Origin: Strongylocentrotus purpuratus
Taxonomy: Eukaryota; Echinodermata; Echinoidea; Camarodonta; Strongylocentrotidae
DNA: 64,000 nucleotides
NCBI RefSeq assembly: GCF_000002235.5
Contig: NW_022145596.1
Span: 4,522,352 to 4,586,351, forward strand
Direction: 5' to 3'
This document shows positions 49,601-57,500 of the stretch, piece by piece; position 1 is the first letter of the stretch, and the number at the start of each line of letters is the position of its first letter. Made by a program: the position numbers and the translations under genes. Under the pieces are notes generated by a model. It was not told the DNA's origin, ran no database searches, and saw only the letters and a list, made by a program, of their open reading frames with translations.

Positions 49601-52600
49601 GGCAATATTTTTTTTTGCCACAAGTGTAAAGTGTTCCTGGTGTTAAGTGTTTGTTCCTGGTGTTAAGTTAGTAATTCATCATTTAACAAATGTTGAAGTT
49701 TGTCATGGTACCTCATGATAAATGAAGAGATTCACTTTCACTTTACCTAGCATAAATAAATGTATGTGAACTTGCCATGCATGCACAAGATTTCCTGTTA
49801 TCACAAGTTTCATAAATAAAGACATTGTATTTAAATTAGAAAGTAAACCATAATATTTTAATAACTCTTGTTTTTCAAACGACTTTCTTGCAAGATATCA
49901 CTGGTCCACTCATGTTGCATGAGACCATAGTACTGAATGAACAATGCTTGCTTATTTCTGGAAAATTGCCAACTGTGATTTTTTTTCTCCCTCCTTCCTG
50001 CACTACTTGAGACTTAAATTCAGACCCCTTTTAGACCAGATCTTGATGTTGCTTTAAAATTTAATACAATACCTTGTAAAAGTCAATTTTTGTCATGAAG
50101 TGGCATTGACAGTGATTCTAAATAAACACAAAACAATCCTTATACCAGTATATTAAAATTCCCATTTGATAGGGAGGGGATGGGGGTTAGAAGAAACATG
50201 AAAGTATTGCACAATTCTAAATCATGAATCTTTCTTGTTAATTAAAAAAAATTGAACATTAAGATTGATCAGGAAACAAAACTGATATTAACTTGTCGTT
50301 GTCAGGCATGGATGACACTCAACTGAAACAAAAAACTCCCCATTGAAAGGGATGAATTCTTTTAACAACTTTTTAATAATAAACTTCATTCATAGTTTTA
50401 CTGTGTACATGTACGTCAATTTTTTAAAAAATCATAAAAAAAGAATAAAATCAATCAGGAACCAACACAGAACTAGAGGAAAGTGATTGTTCTGCTGGAC
50501 CGCACAAAACAGAATCAATGGAAAAGGAGACAAACGTCTCTCAAAGCCAAGACTAGGTACGGCCCATATCGGCCAAAGATAAAGTAATCAAACAATTAGC
50601 AGCCAATGGCGGCTACCATATTTGGATTGGTGACAATTGCAATATCCATGATTCCACTCTGGGAATTACCAAAGGCTTCTTGAATGACCTTTGTGCTCTT
50701 TAATCAGATACATGCAATGATGTACAAGCAGTAACCTTAGACCATGAGATATGTCTATGCAGTCTGTGTACATGATGTAGGTGTGTGCAAGGTTGTGTGT
50801 CCGTGTGTGTGTATTCTTGTGTAACTGTGTACGCACTTGTCCCTGTTGTTATCAATAGATTGTAAGACCATGCATCCATGAGTACATTCATCTCAACAAA
50901 TTTCAGCTCAGTCAAGTTAGTGCATGTGTACATGAAGCTATAGGCCTATACTGTAAAGTACATGTATTTCCATTTTTTTTTATGTGAGCTATTCAAGATT
51001 TGTTTCAAGCTAATATAACATTTTGATAATGGACTGCATTTTTAAAAAAATTATCTTTTAAAAATGTAAATTAAGAACTTTTTTTTTCATGGAGTAGGTC
51101 TAGATCGATTTGTATTTAAAAAGGTGCTGAAAATCATTTTCTTTTGAACCATGTGTTTTCCTGCTTGACATGCAGTCATGCCACGAGGTTAGATTTTCTT
51201 ATCTTTTTTGTTTGCTTGTTAGTCAGCTATTTTTCTCTTCCACCACAATCGTTAAGCAGGTATTGTCCTTTTGGATAGAGAGTATAAACTTGAACCTGTG
51301 AAAGTTTTAATTTTAGTCATTACTAGACCTAAAGATTAAGTTAACTTTAAAATACTATCATTGTTTACATGTACATGTACATTGCACAGGTTAATGGCGC
51401 ACATAATGTATCATCATCATGATATCCAGACCATACATATGGCTCTACTGATGAACGTAAACATCAACAACAAATTCCACATAGCTACCGACTTGCGAAT
51501 ACAACTGCGTTGGCCTACATGTACAACATGACCATGATCATGAACACAGCTGTTACTGAGCATGAGTATCATTACACACTGGTTCCTTGCCAGTGTACAA
51601 CATCATTCATGCTAAGTAAGAGTGTGTGTGTGTGCGTGTGTGTGTGTGTGCGTGTTGGGGGAGGGAGGGGGTCAGATAAAATAAGATGCATGTGCAAAGG
51701 GCAATTTTTGCTGACAAGGGCCAAGGAGACAGACAAAAAGATATTTCAAACCCTGATCCTACATTAACCATAACCCTACACTAACCCTAAACATAACCCC
51801 CGGAGTCCCTGACCCTACACTAACCCTAACCCTTGGTACTGATACATGGCAGGGTATTCTATAGCTAGCAATGTGTTCTTACTATCAGTCTATCCAAGGT
51901 GGTATCCGCAAGTATATTTATTAAACCTGCTTGATCAAGCAAATCAGCCAATCATTGAATATATTGTGTTTTAAAAGAATTAAAAACACCATCAATTCTT
52001 CACTGTATGCTCACGTTTCAAATTCCCTATTAGAATGGGGAAGAGAAAAAAAGAGGAATTATGAATTCTAAAAACTGCACAAATTGATATCATCAATTAT
52101 CCAAAAACATTTAAATTCTTGCACAACTATGAATTTTATTACTAACCATACAAGCTGAATTTCATATCCAATGACTTGCAAGATCAACACTGGGGCAAAA
52201 CTCTACAAACCCACAATTATCAGGTGCCAACTCATTTCAGACTATTTTGCTGTCTTACTATTTATTGGCTACCTCCACGATAATACAGTGTGCATTTCTA
52301 TTACCATTCTGCTTTGGTTCGATTTATATTTGTTTGTATTTTATTTATTTGAGCCCGAGCCATTCAGCTTATAAACTGGGCACCGACCATGCCCATTGGA
52401 GCCCAGATTTGATTTCTCCCATCCGGTCCACCAATCCCCCCATGCGAGACTTGGCTCAATTTGTCTGAGTATTTTTCTTCTCAAACATGTACATGCAGGG
52501 TCATGTTTTGATCGCAATCACATACATGTACAATTGTACATGTATAATTGCCATTGCAGTTGCGATTGTGAACCTGTAACCTACACGATTGATGAGGAAA

Positions 52601-54445
52601 ACACTCTCACTATTTAAAAATAGGCATCCAACATTAATCTTCCATGAAATCATTAAATATCTATTATTTGTAGAATAAAATTTCACCTCAGACCTGGTGT
52701 AAAAATTGAAAATTCTAGCCATCTTTCCGACTTGCTCAAGCCAATTTTTAGGTACATGTATCTGTATTGTTGTCTCACATGTAGAAATTTATCGAACATC
52801 AGGGCCCGACCAGTTTTCAATCACCAGGACCCCAGCTTAAAGGAAAATTGTGATAATTCGGTACTCATTATACTTTTAAATTTTATCTTCTTTTTTTTCT
52901 TCATACATTATACTTGTATTGTCTTGCCCTAGATTCATTGCACACCATTTGTACATTTCTTGTTGAGGAAATTTAAATAAATCTAATTTATATAACCATG
53001 TATTTTTTTTACAGTAACCACCACACTTTTTCCTAAAAAATATCACAACATAACCACCCTTTCTTCATCTTGTATACATTACCCATGAATTCTTGTTTTC
53101 TCTATTACAGAAAGAGTCACTCTACATCACACATATGTGTTTAATTATTATAAATCTGCATGTTGTTTCAAATTGCTTTCACTTTCTGGCAATAATTTTC
53201 TCAGACATAAGACAAAAATGAAATAGGATAGTATCCTATTGGGATGATTTTACCGAGACTTTCTGCTCCATGTAGGTATTTATTTGTTGCTTCTTGTGTT
53301 TGTTCATTCTTTCTCTATTTCTTTATGCTGCTGCAATCGTGTTTCATTTAATTGACAGCACCCATGATTAACTTAGAGAGCTGATAATATTGGCTAGTGA
53401 AAGCCAGTGACAATTTAATTTGATGTAGGCAGGCAAACAAAATTACTGGCTACTTATTATTTTTACTATGTAAAACAAATTATTGATGCTCTTTGGACAA
53501 GTCATCAATAATGATTACTTATTTACTCCTCTCCTGCATCTAATCTGTTTAGAAAATAAAATGGGATTCGAGAAGTAAAGAACTTGCTAGAGTTCTACAA
53601 ATTACCTAGAAAACAAAATCAGATTGTTTTAGATTTGCAGACCTTAATTTTGACTACATCTGAATTTGTAAAAATATGTCAAACTTACCTGGAGTAATGA
53701 CAGCAACGGGTGTTGGATCAGGAGTGTCGTCCGTCCCATCACCGTTCCCCACTGGAGGCCCCACTGGGGGCACAACTGAGTTTATTGGTGCTTTGGTCCA
53801 TGCATTTACTTTAGGGGGTGGAGCAGGAGTGGCTTCAACCGTGCGTTTCTTAGCCGCATCCTTCTTGCTCTCTTCCGACTCCTTGGAGTCTTTCGTGGAA
53901 GTCTTCTCTATCTTCTCTGCCTTTGGACTCTTTGCACTTTTCTCACGCGGACCATTAAACTGTCTTGAGTTAGTCCTACCTCCCCCGGACTTATTAACCT
54001 GGTGGGATTTATTATTGTGGGATAATTGTCTTTGAGTGGAGCTTTGGGGCTGCTGCTTTGAAGCGGCCAATGTTGCTGCAGCAGCTGCTGGTGTAGGCGA
54101 TTGTACATTGTTTGGCACTACAGCAGGAGCGGTTGGTGTTTGCTTGTTCCTATGCCATGCATTCACCTTGGGAGGAGGCGCTGGCACAAATTTCTTTTTA
54201 TCTTCAGTTTTCTCTGAATTCTTCTCCTCGTCCTTCTCCTCGTCTTTTCCGTCTTGTGAACCTGGGGGAGGAGCAGATGGGTTCACATTCTCTTTAGATT
54301 CCGAGGAATCCGGCTCGGAGACCTGCTCAGAGACGTGCTCGGAGACCTGGTGGTTCTCGTTCTGGAGTAGGTCTTGCGGTACTTTCTCTGGTGGTCCCAA
54401 CACAGCGCTGCTGTAGCTCGCCTGTTTAGCCACTTCAGTAGCCAT
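25471..54445 (-). CDS. LARP1: La-related protein 1 (LARP1)
   Basis: Cytoplasmic RNA-binding protein that holds and represses 5'TOP mRNAs downstream of mTORC1. Twenty coding exons, in transcript order: 53689-54445, 41907-42016, 40970-41031, 39442-39832, 38398-38646, 37571-37783, 36480-36771, 36058-36112, 35040-35129, 34009-34192, 33258-33457, 32623-32750, 31971-32193, 31178-31391, 29900-30072, 28224-28336, 27447-27592, 26650-26904, 26174-26301, 25471-25635. About 1382 residues (human about 1020-1096). Seen in order: two APPPKVNAW motifs, a Glu/Lys-rich region with [11 protein letters not shown], an RGG box, a La motif ([20 protein letters not shown]), a PAM2-like [28 protein letters not shown], and the C-terminal DM15 repeats that bind the cap and first C of TOP mRNAs. 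All junctions are GT-AG. Phases agree everywhere except after exon 3, which is one base short (see findings). Confidence 0.96.
26044..26164. mobile_element. MITE with GGCGTTTC...GTGAAAC ends
   Basis: GAGGGCGTTTCGAAAACTTG to GGCTTTGTGAAACAGGTGCC, sharing TTGGTTATCA.CAGATTTGTCACTGA core with 32429-32556 and 42067-42210. Stops 10 bases from LARP1 exon 19. Confidence 0.7.
26174..26301 (-). CDS. LARP1: LARP1 coding exon 19 (DM15 end)
   Basis: [20 protein letters not shown] then [17 protein letters not shown], the last DM15 repeat. Confidence 0.97.
26419..26623. mobile_element. MITE (26419-26559) plus adjoining GTGAAACACCC fragment
   Basis: TTACTGGCATTGCTCTCACA is mirrored by TGGTGAGAGCAACCAGTAA. 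Next to it, 26575-26623 matches the right end of the MITE at 14541-14851. Confidence 0.65.
26650..26904 (-). CDS. LARP1: LARP1 coding exon 18 (DM15 repeats)
   Basis: [57 protein letters not shown]. Core of the DM15 cap-binding module. Confidence 0.97.
27281..27369. mobile_element. Palindromic ACAGTCAAACCTGTCTA repeat
   Basis: ACAGTCAAACCTGTCTACAA and CTATAGACAGGTTTGACCGT are inverted ends; interior CTTTTTGTGTTTCCCTTGGG. Same family at 44-110, 30786-30980, 35239-35423, 46913-47255 and 63021-63103. Confidence 0.8.
27447..27592 (-). CDS. LARP1: LARP1 coding exon 17
   Basis: [39 protein letters not shown], leading into the DM15 domain. Confidence 0.95.
27906..28014. mobile_element. MITE with CTGGGCCCTGTCTTACAA ends
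   Basis: CTGGGCCCTGTCTTACAA at the left, TTGTAAGACAGGGCCCAG at the right, plus inner GATTGCGATT-type palindrome; 109 bp. Confidence 0.85.
28224..28336 (-). CDS. LARP1: LARP1 coding exon 16
   Basis: [20 protein letters not shown] then [17 protein letters not shown]; matches vertebrate PRKRKTRHSSNPPLESHVGW. Confidence 0.95.
28566..29651. mobile_element. 1.1-kb element with GTCTCGCCTGC ends and internal repeats
   Basis: Starts GTCTCGCCTGCATAACGC and ends GCTACGCAGGCGAGAC. The interior holds three degenerate copies of a paragraph with AAATCAAAATCGGTC and two of a TGACCTTTGACCTT paragraph, then a GCC-repeat. No protein. In a LARP1 intron. Confidence 0.7.
29900..30072 (-). CDS. LARP1: LARP1 coding exon 15
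   Basis: [44 protein letters not shown]; matches vertebrate STIARSLPTTVPE and SRFYPVVKE. Confidence 0.95.
30127..30320 (+). mobile_element. tRNA-derived SINE
   Basis: A-box-like GAGTTGGTCTAGCGG and B-box-like GGTTCGAAACTGAG, followed by a body with GATACACGTCTGTAAAAACC and a CA-rich tail. Also found reversed at 11140-11330. Confidence 0.75.
30786..30980. mobile_element. Palindromic GTCAAACCTGTCTA repeat, expanded copy
   Basis: ACAGTCAAACCTGTCTATAG to GCAGGTTTGACTGTAT with three internal TTTGTAGACAGGTGGTC-type units. Confidence 0.8.
31178..31391 (-). CDS. LARP1: LARP1 coding exon 14
   Basis: [34 protein letters not shown] then Pro/Glu-rich; anchored by LTPEKP (vertebrate LTPEPP) and phase. 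Confidence 0.88.
31971..32193 (-). CDS. LARP1: LARP1 coding exon 13
   Basis: [55 protein letters not shown]. Very close to vertebrate LARP1. Confidence 0.97.
32302..32430. mobile_element. MITE with CACAAAGACGTAACTC termini, partial copy 3
   Basis: One end (CGAGGGTTCTAAGTGACACA) and the GATATCAAAATGTTCGGAAA core are kept; the far end is lost and abuts the next MITE. Confidence 0.7.
32429..32556. mobile_element. MITE of GTCATCAGTGACAAATGAC type
   Basis: CTTGTCATCAGTGACAAATG to AGGCTTTGTGAAACACCCCC, same family as 26044-26164 and 42067-42210. Confidence 0.7.
32623..32750 (-). CDS. LARP1: LARP1 coding exon 12
   Basis: [19 protein letters not shown] then [21 protein letters not shown], as vertebrate LDFLFDEEMEQMDGRKNTFTAW. 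Confidence 0.94.
32847..33115 (+). mobile_element. SINE with tRNA-Thr-like head
   Basis: The head GGCGCGATAGCTCAGTTGG has a perfect A box and GGGTTTGAAACC a B box, with CTCGTAATC in the anticodon position. The unrelated body (CATTACCAGGTCCCCTGGAG) is absent from tRNAs. A SINE, not a working tRNA gene. Confidence 0.75.
33129..33241. repeat. Pentanucleotide array (AACTG/AACTA)n
   Basis: About 22 units; a block of AACTA followed by a block of AACTG, ending 17 bases before LARP1 exon 11. Confidence 0.95.
33258..33457 (-). CDS. LARP1: LARP1 coding exon 11
   Basis: [36 protein letters not shown]; aligned with vertebrate ESAPGSP and LSASLPDLDSENWIEVKKR. Confidence 0.94.
34009..34192 (-). CDS. LARP1: LARP1 coding exon 10 (La motif end, PAM2-like)
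   Basis: [18 protein letters not shown] and [16 protein letters not shown]. The SPEFIPGK stretch aligns with the vertebrate CPEFVPRQ, the PABP-binding PAM2 motif. Ends NNDT in phase 1. Confidence 0.93.
34257..34545. mobile_element. AAGCGCTTTACA-type interspersed repeat
   Basis: An AATAATAAT run followed by CCTTTATAAAGCGCCAAATT and CTAAGCGCTTTACAAATAT. Related pieces with CTAAGCGCTT or GGCACTTACA are at 39247-39370 and 35745-35840. Probably a SINE-type repeat; family not identified. Confidence 0.5.
35040..35129 (-). CDS. LARP1: LARP1 coding exon 9 (La motif)
   Basis: [20 protein letters not shown] then [10 protein letters not shown], matching vertebrate [20 protein letters not shown]. Confidence 0.96.
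35239..35423. mobile_element. GTCAAACCTGTCTA-type repeat copy
   Basis: ACAGTTAACCTGCTTTAGTG to CTTTATAGACAGGTTTTATT with internal AAAGACCACCTG units. Confidence 0.7.
36058..36112 (-). CDS. LARP1: LARP1 coding exon 8 (La motif)
   Basis: Only 55 bases: [18 protein letters not shown], the La-motif signature. Phases 2 and 0 match its neighbours. Confidence 0.95.
36480..36771 (-). CDS. LARP1: LARP1 coding exon 7 (start of La motif)
   Basis: [17 protein letters not shown], Gly/Thr-rich stretch, [19 protein letters not shown], and [13 protein letters not shown] leading into the La motif. Confidence 0.94.
36961..37249. mobile_element. Inverted-repeat element with AAAGTTGAGTTCTGG ends
   Basis: TAAAGTTGAGTTCTGG at the left and CCAGAACTCAACCTT at the right; core shared with 1841-2246. 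Confidence 0.75.
37571..37783 (-). CDS. LARP1: LARP1 coding exon 6 (RGG box)
   Basis: [18 protein letters not shown], then [17 protein letters not shown]. Same position as the RGRGRG box before the La motif in vertebrates. Confidence 0.92.
37858..37949. mobile_element. 92-bp palindromic MITE (GTGTATAAGACGCACC)
   Basis: TACTGTAAATCTCTGTGTAT and ATACACGGAGATTTACGGTA ends with inner AAGACGCACC/GGTGCGTCTT; a nearly perfect hairpin in a LARP1 intron. Confidence 0.85.
38398..38646 (-). CDS. LARP1: LARP1 coding exon 5
   Basis: [19 protein letters not shown] followed by Arg/Asp-rich sequence and [12 protein letters not shown]. The acceptor is a tandem AAGCAG, so the exon may start at 38646 or three bases earlier in the transcript (38649). 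Confidence 0.9.
39442..39832 (-). CDS. LARP1: LARP1 coding exon 4
   Basis: [17 protein letters not shown], then Ala/Pro/Thr-rich sequence and [10 protein letters not shown]. Low complexity, but placed by phase with exon 5 and by the vertebrate order QKKKGNKHKWVP. Confidence 0.85.
40970..41031 (-). CDS. LARP1: LARP1 coding exon 3 (short, one base off frame)
   Basis: [18 protein letters not shown], like the vertebrate GDFGDAINWPTPGE segment. The 62-base length breaks phase with the next exon; a run of six A precedes GATGGATCC and the GTAAGT donor. Confidence 0.8.
41907..42016 (-). CDS. LARP1: LARP1 coding exon 2
   Basis: [15 protein letters not shown] then [19 protein letters not shown]. Low-complexity Ala/Val linker. 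Supported by TTAACAG acceptor, GTAAGT donor and matching phase on both sides. Confidence 0.8.
42067..42210. mobile_element. MITE with GGGGCGTTTCACAAAACTTG ends
   Basis: GGGGGCGTTTCACAAAACTT to GGCTTTGTGAAACGGGTCCC; the most complete copy of its family here. Confidence 0.8.
42669..42782. repeat. 38-bp tandem repeat, three copies
   Basis: Unit begins CAAAATATTGTACTCTGAAT; copies start at 42669, 42707 and 42745 and are almost identical. Confidence 0.9.
46159..46763 (-). pseudogene. Unidentified coding-like relic
   Basis: On the minus strand, successive open stretches have protein-like composition in different frames, for example [19 protein letters not shown] (about 46570-46760) and [19 protein letters not shown] (about 46220-46350). 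TATA-like TTTATATA is just upstream (about 46762-46769). No family recognised. It appears broken, and its origin (old gene copy or mobile element) is unknown. Confidence 0.35.
46913..47255. mobile_element. Two adjacent GTCAAACCTGCTTTAGA-type repeat copies
   Basis: ACAGTCAAACCTGCTTTAGA near 46915 and CATTCAATCCTGCTTTAGAT near 47067, each followed by GACCACCTG and ACCTGTACATAAAG units; they look like a local duplication. Confidence 0.7.
47278..47806. mobile_element. TIR element carrying a LINE reverse-transcriptase scrap, copy 2
   Basis: Opposite orientation to 4595-5142. Ends TACCATAATTAACGG and CCGTTAATTACGGTA. On the minus strand about 47512-47552 reads [12 protein letters not shown], the same RT motif. 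Shared landmarks include the CCAGGCATAGCGCCAGGTGG segment. Confidence 0.8.
47936..48073. repeat. 69-bp direct duplication
   Basis: TCAGGTTGATTGAATGTGCA begins both copies, 69 bases apart, with three or four differences. Confidence 0.9.
51622..51662. repeat. GT microsatellite
   Basis: TGTGTGTG run with occasional GCGTG, then a G-rich stretch. Confidence 0.9.
51760..51833. repeat. Degenerate telomere-like (CCCTAA) repeats
   Basis: Contains CTACACTAACCCTAAAC and CTACACTAACCCTAACCC twice over, resembling short interstitial telomeric sequence. May equally be ordinary minisatellite. Confidence 0.4.
53689..54445 (-). CDS. LARP1: LARP1 coding exon 1
   Basis: Begins [20 protein letters not shown] (GGCATGG context); the same frame has a stop a few codons upstream, which supports this start. 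Contains [15 protein letters not shown] and [15 protein letters not shown], Glu/Lys-rich runs and [13 protein letters not shown] before GTAAGT. Confidence 0.92.
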
Positions 54446-54651
54446 GCCTGACACTGTGTTGTACCACTCCAAAATCCTCTCAAATCCTTATAGTTTACAG
54501 GTGCTCTTGTTCGACTTTGAAGCAACTGTGTCTACACAGTCGAAGTAGGGTTCTTCATGCTTGCTGTACAGCCATCATGAGATGTTATACATGTACTCTC
54601 TTCTGAAATGCCAGAAAGTTGTAATATCTTAATTTGAACAGACAGGAGAAT
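54446..54651 (-). other. LARP1: LARP1 5' UTR part of the first coding exon
   Basis: A strong acceptor (TTTTTTTCTTCACCTTCAG) ends at 54652, so the first coding exon is probably preceded by a non-coding exon. An in-frame stop lies shortly upstream of the ATG. Confidence 0.6.
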
Positions 54652-55117
54652 CTGAAGGTGAAGAAAAAAAGTGAAATGGTGAACAAAATTATTTTACAAC
54701 TTTACATTAATCACTATAACAAATACAATGACCCTTTAAAGACTTGCAAAAAATAGCAGTCTCTTTCTTTAGTATACAGTGAAAAACAGACATTTTGCTG
54801 AATGAAATTAATTGAAATTTCAACATGATTCTATTTCTTAACATGGACCCTACTCATTTCACAGTACTATAAGAATGATCAGGGGACAACGGTTTGCCTA
54901 GCCATGGTTCCGATCGCAATGAATTCATGCTTTGTTCAGCAATGCTTCAACAATAATTTATTTTCTTTTGGAAAGGGGAAGGGGGGTATATAAATCATTC
55001 CTAGATATTCCCATCAGGACCACAGAAAAATATAAGGCTCGGCCCTGGAGGCATGGCCATGGGAATTACTCAATATTGTTAAAGAGATATTACATTTACT
55101 GTTAAATCATATTCATC

Positions 55118-55322
55118 AGTAGGGGCGATGGTCAGAGAATGAGGATCGTCTGCATATACGAGGATTTCCTCGTAAACGCGGACAAATTGGGTCTTAAAAA
55201 ATGAGGATTGTCCACGAAAATTTTCCCCAGTTCATCGGAAATATGAAACGTCTGCGAAAATGCAGACGAGTCTGTCAGCGTTAACATAGACGATCCTTAT
55301 TTTCGGACCAGCGCCCCTACCG
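55118..55322. mobile_element. AGGGGCGC-type MITE, full copy
   Basis: TCAGTAGGGGCGATGGTCAG and GGACCAGCGCCCCTACCGA are inverted ends, with AATGAGGATCGTC/GACGATCCTTATT inside; 205 bp. Upstream of LARP1. Confidence 0.85.
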
Positions 55323-56020
55323 ACTCATAACTTTGAATATAATCTAACACTGTTTATTGCAGATCAAGAGGAAGATAATCATAAGAAGGATGAGAAGAGG
55401 GTCAAGAAGAACAGGAGAACGAAGAGGAAGGGGAGAAAGAGACAAAATAGAATAATCAACTAGGCCTAGACTAAACAGTTTAACAAAATGCAAAGACTAA
55501 ATTAGACTCTAACTTAAGTTGTACATTATTTTTAGTTCTCCCTTTAAAAAAGAAATCACTTTTTACAAAATATAGAGAAGTAGAGAAGCAATGAAAGGGT
55601 CAACATGTGCACAAATTGCAATCCATACATTGCCATATGATTCATGTTCCGATCGCGCACATGTACAGTATCATGCCCGTGATCCCGCACAAAATGTCCA
55701 TTCATATTTCACACATAGCAAATGCGTACACAAATGCTACACACACGCGGCCTGTACACCACAGGCGATGGCAATGTGAAATGCATGAAAAACAAGAGCA
55801 GATTTCAAGCATTTTTTAATAGATCTGCTCATAAACAGTGAATTATTATGTATACTAAGATAATAAATTACTAAATATTGCTATCAGAATGACATAGAAC
55901 TGAAACATTAACAAGAAAAATACATAAATTTCAACATGGACCATTTTTTTTTGGCATTGCAAGCCACGGCATTGGGCCATATGTACGGGCGGTCAGGTAG
56001 GGATTTGTACGTGTCCTTAC

Positions 56021-56240
56021 CGTTCTCCTTTTTACTATATGGCGCGTTTCGGCTCCAAATTTCTGCTCACAGAGATTCCAATATATGCTCAGCTAATATG
56101 GACCCTTTTTGTCTAAATGATTTCCATAGAAATATGCGGCAGTACTATCTAGTCCTCAATCTTTATCACAGTATTTTCATAAATTCCGTTCGTTTCGCAC
56201 TCTGGTCTGTGCACATGTCGCCATTCCACGGAAAGAGGGT
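56021..56240 (-). other. LARP1: Candidate LARP1 non-coding first exon
   Basis: A consensus donor (AACG then GTAAGGAC) at 56013-56020 follows a stretch lying just downstream of a CCAAT, CRE and GCGCATGCGC cluster. The start is not mapped. A second good donor (GGAAG then GTAAGAG) near 56545 is an alternative. Confidence 0.4.
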
Positions 56241-56252
56241 ACCTTGATTTAC

Positions 56253-56307
56253 GCGCATGCGCGGCGCGATCGACAGCTCGAGCCCCTAATAAGTGACGTC
56301 AAATTGG
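56253..56307 (-). promoter_or_regulatory. Candidate LARP1 promoter: CCAAT, CRE, NRF1-type site
   Basis: Read on the minus strand: CCAAT (56303-56307), full CRE TGACGTCA (56294-56301) and NRF1-type palindrome GCGCATGCGC (56253-56262). Order, spacing and local CpG density suit a housekeeping promoter firing leftward. Confidence 0.5.
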
Positions 56308-56863
56308 TATCTTTTTGCATGGTCTTGGATTCTGCTATGTCATTAATTCTAAATTATCATTATTCTCTTCTTGTTTTCATTTCTGATTTGTTTTAAATTT
56401 TCCTACCTGTTTCTTTTTTTTTTGTGCGAGAGTATTATCAGAAGAGATGCAAGGTAAATCCATCTTCTCCCTTTTTTCGGACACCTATCAGCATCTGATT
56501 TACCCTCAACTTTCATAATTAAAAAAATGGCATTTTCAGCTCTTACCTTCCAGCCTTTCCAACATAATTAGCATGATTAGCACTTTATCTGTCGGGCCAT
56601 TAGTAAATGGTATAGCGAAGACGAATGCAGGATCATGTTAAAAAAAAAAGGGGGGGGATACCCACGCACTTCGAAACATTGTTTTTGTCCATAACGTTTG
56701 ATGAGGCTATATATTTTGTCTGTGACATGAAATCTGTTATTATTATCTTCATCAAATGAAAAAATTAAGGTTATCATATTCTAAAAGATTGAGTTAAAAT
56801 CGACGACATAAAAGACATAACTACTTTGACTAATACATTTTCCATTGTATCAATCTAGGACAG

Positions 56864-57100
56864 GCGCGGATCCAGGATTTCTTAGGGGGGGGGGGGCCAA
56901 ATTTGAAATTATGCGAGCCAAATATTGGTACGTAATGGTGACCAGCAGTGACGTAATGCAGGGGGATGTAGGGAGGGGCGAGTTTTCCCCTCCCTCCTCT
57001 GCAAAGCGCGGAAGCTCGACTCTTAATCCTTGTCTAAATTCAGCCCCCCCCCCCCCTCCTCCGCGAAGCGCGGAAACTTTTACGTTTCATTAAATCATTG
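56864..57100. mobile_element. GGCGCGGATCC element, left part
   Basis: CAGGCGCGGATCCAGGATTT then ATTATGCGAGCCAAATATTG and CAGCAGTGACGTAATG match the start of the complete element at 61717. Its right end is not clear; further pieces of the family are scattered to about 58300. Confidence 0.65.
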
Positions 57101-57239
57101 ACGAAAGAAAACGATTCGTTGTACCGTTCTCGACTCTTAATCCTTGTCTTAATTCAGCCCCCCTCCCCCTCTCGCGCGAAGCGCGGAAGCTTTTACGTTT
57201 CATTAAATCATTAAATCATTGGAGAAACAAATTTTGATA

Positions 57240-57500
57240 CCTTGTCCGACCCGGGAAGCTCATGGGTTTTAGGCATTTGATTACGGTCAGATGAACATAT
57301 TTTTTATACCTTATTTGTGACACTGGCAGGACACTAATTGGCGTGAGGTCCAGCGGGCGAAGCCCCCAGAAAACAGGGGTTTTAGGCATTACATTTCCGT
57401 CAGATTAGCATCCAGGGCCCTAGGCGGGGTGCAAGGGACGGAACCCCTGAAGCTCAGGGGGTTTTAGGCGTTTAATTTCAGTCAGATGAGCAGCTAGTAC
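57240..57500. repeat. Degenerate tandem repeat (GGGTTTTAGGCATTTAAT)
   Basis: Three rounds of AGCTCAGGGGGTTTTAGGC, TTTAATTTCAGTCAGATGAG and GGGCGAAGCCCC-type sequence. The same repeat occurs at 58935-59115. Confidence 0.6.

Larger units (their letters stand above)
42017..53688. other. Large LARP1 intron (11.7 kb)
   Basis: Mostly AT-rich non-coding DNA between coding exons 1 and 2. It contains a MITE (42067-42210), a 38-bp tandem repeat, the coding-like relic at 46159-46763, GTCAAACC repeats, the second RT-bearing TIR element, a 69-bp duplication, and GT and telomere-like repeats. No conserved host exon was seen in the remaining stretches (43-46 kb, 48.1-51.5 kb, 52-53.6 kb). Confidence 0.6.
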
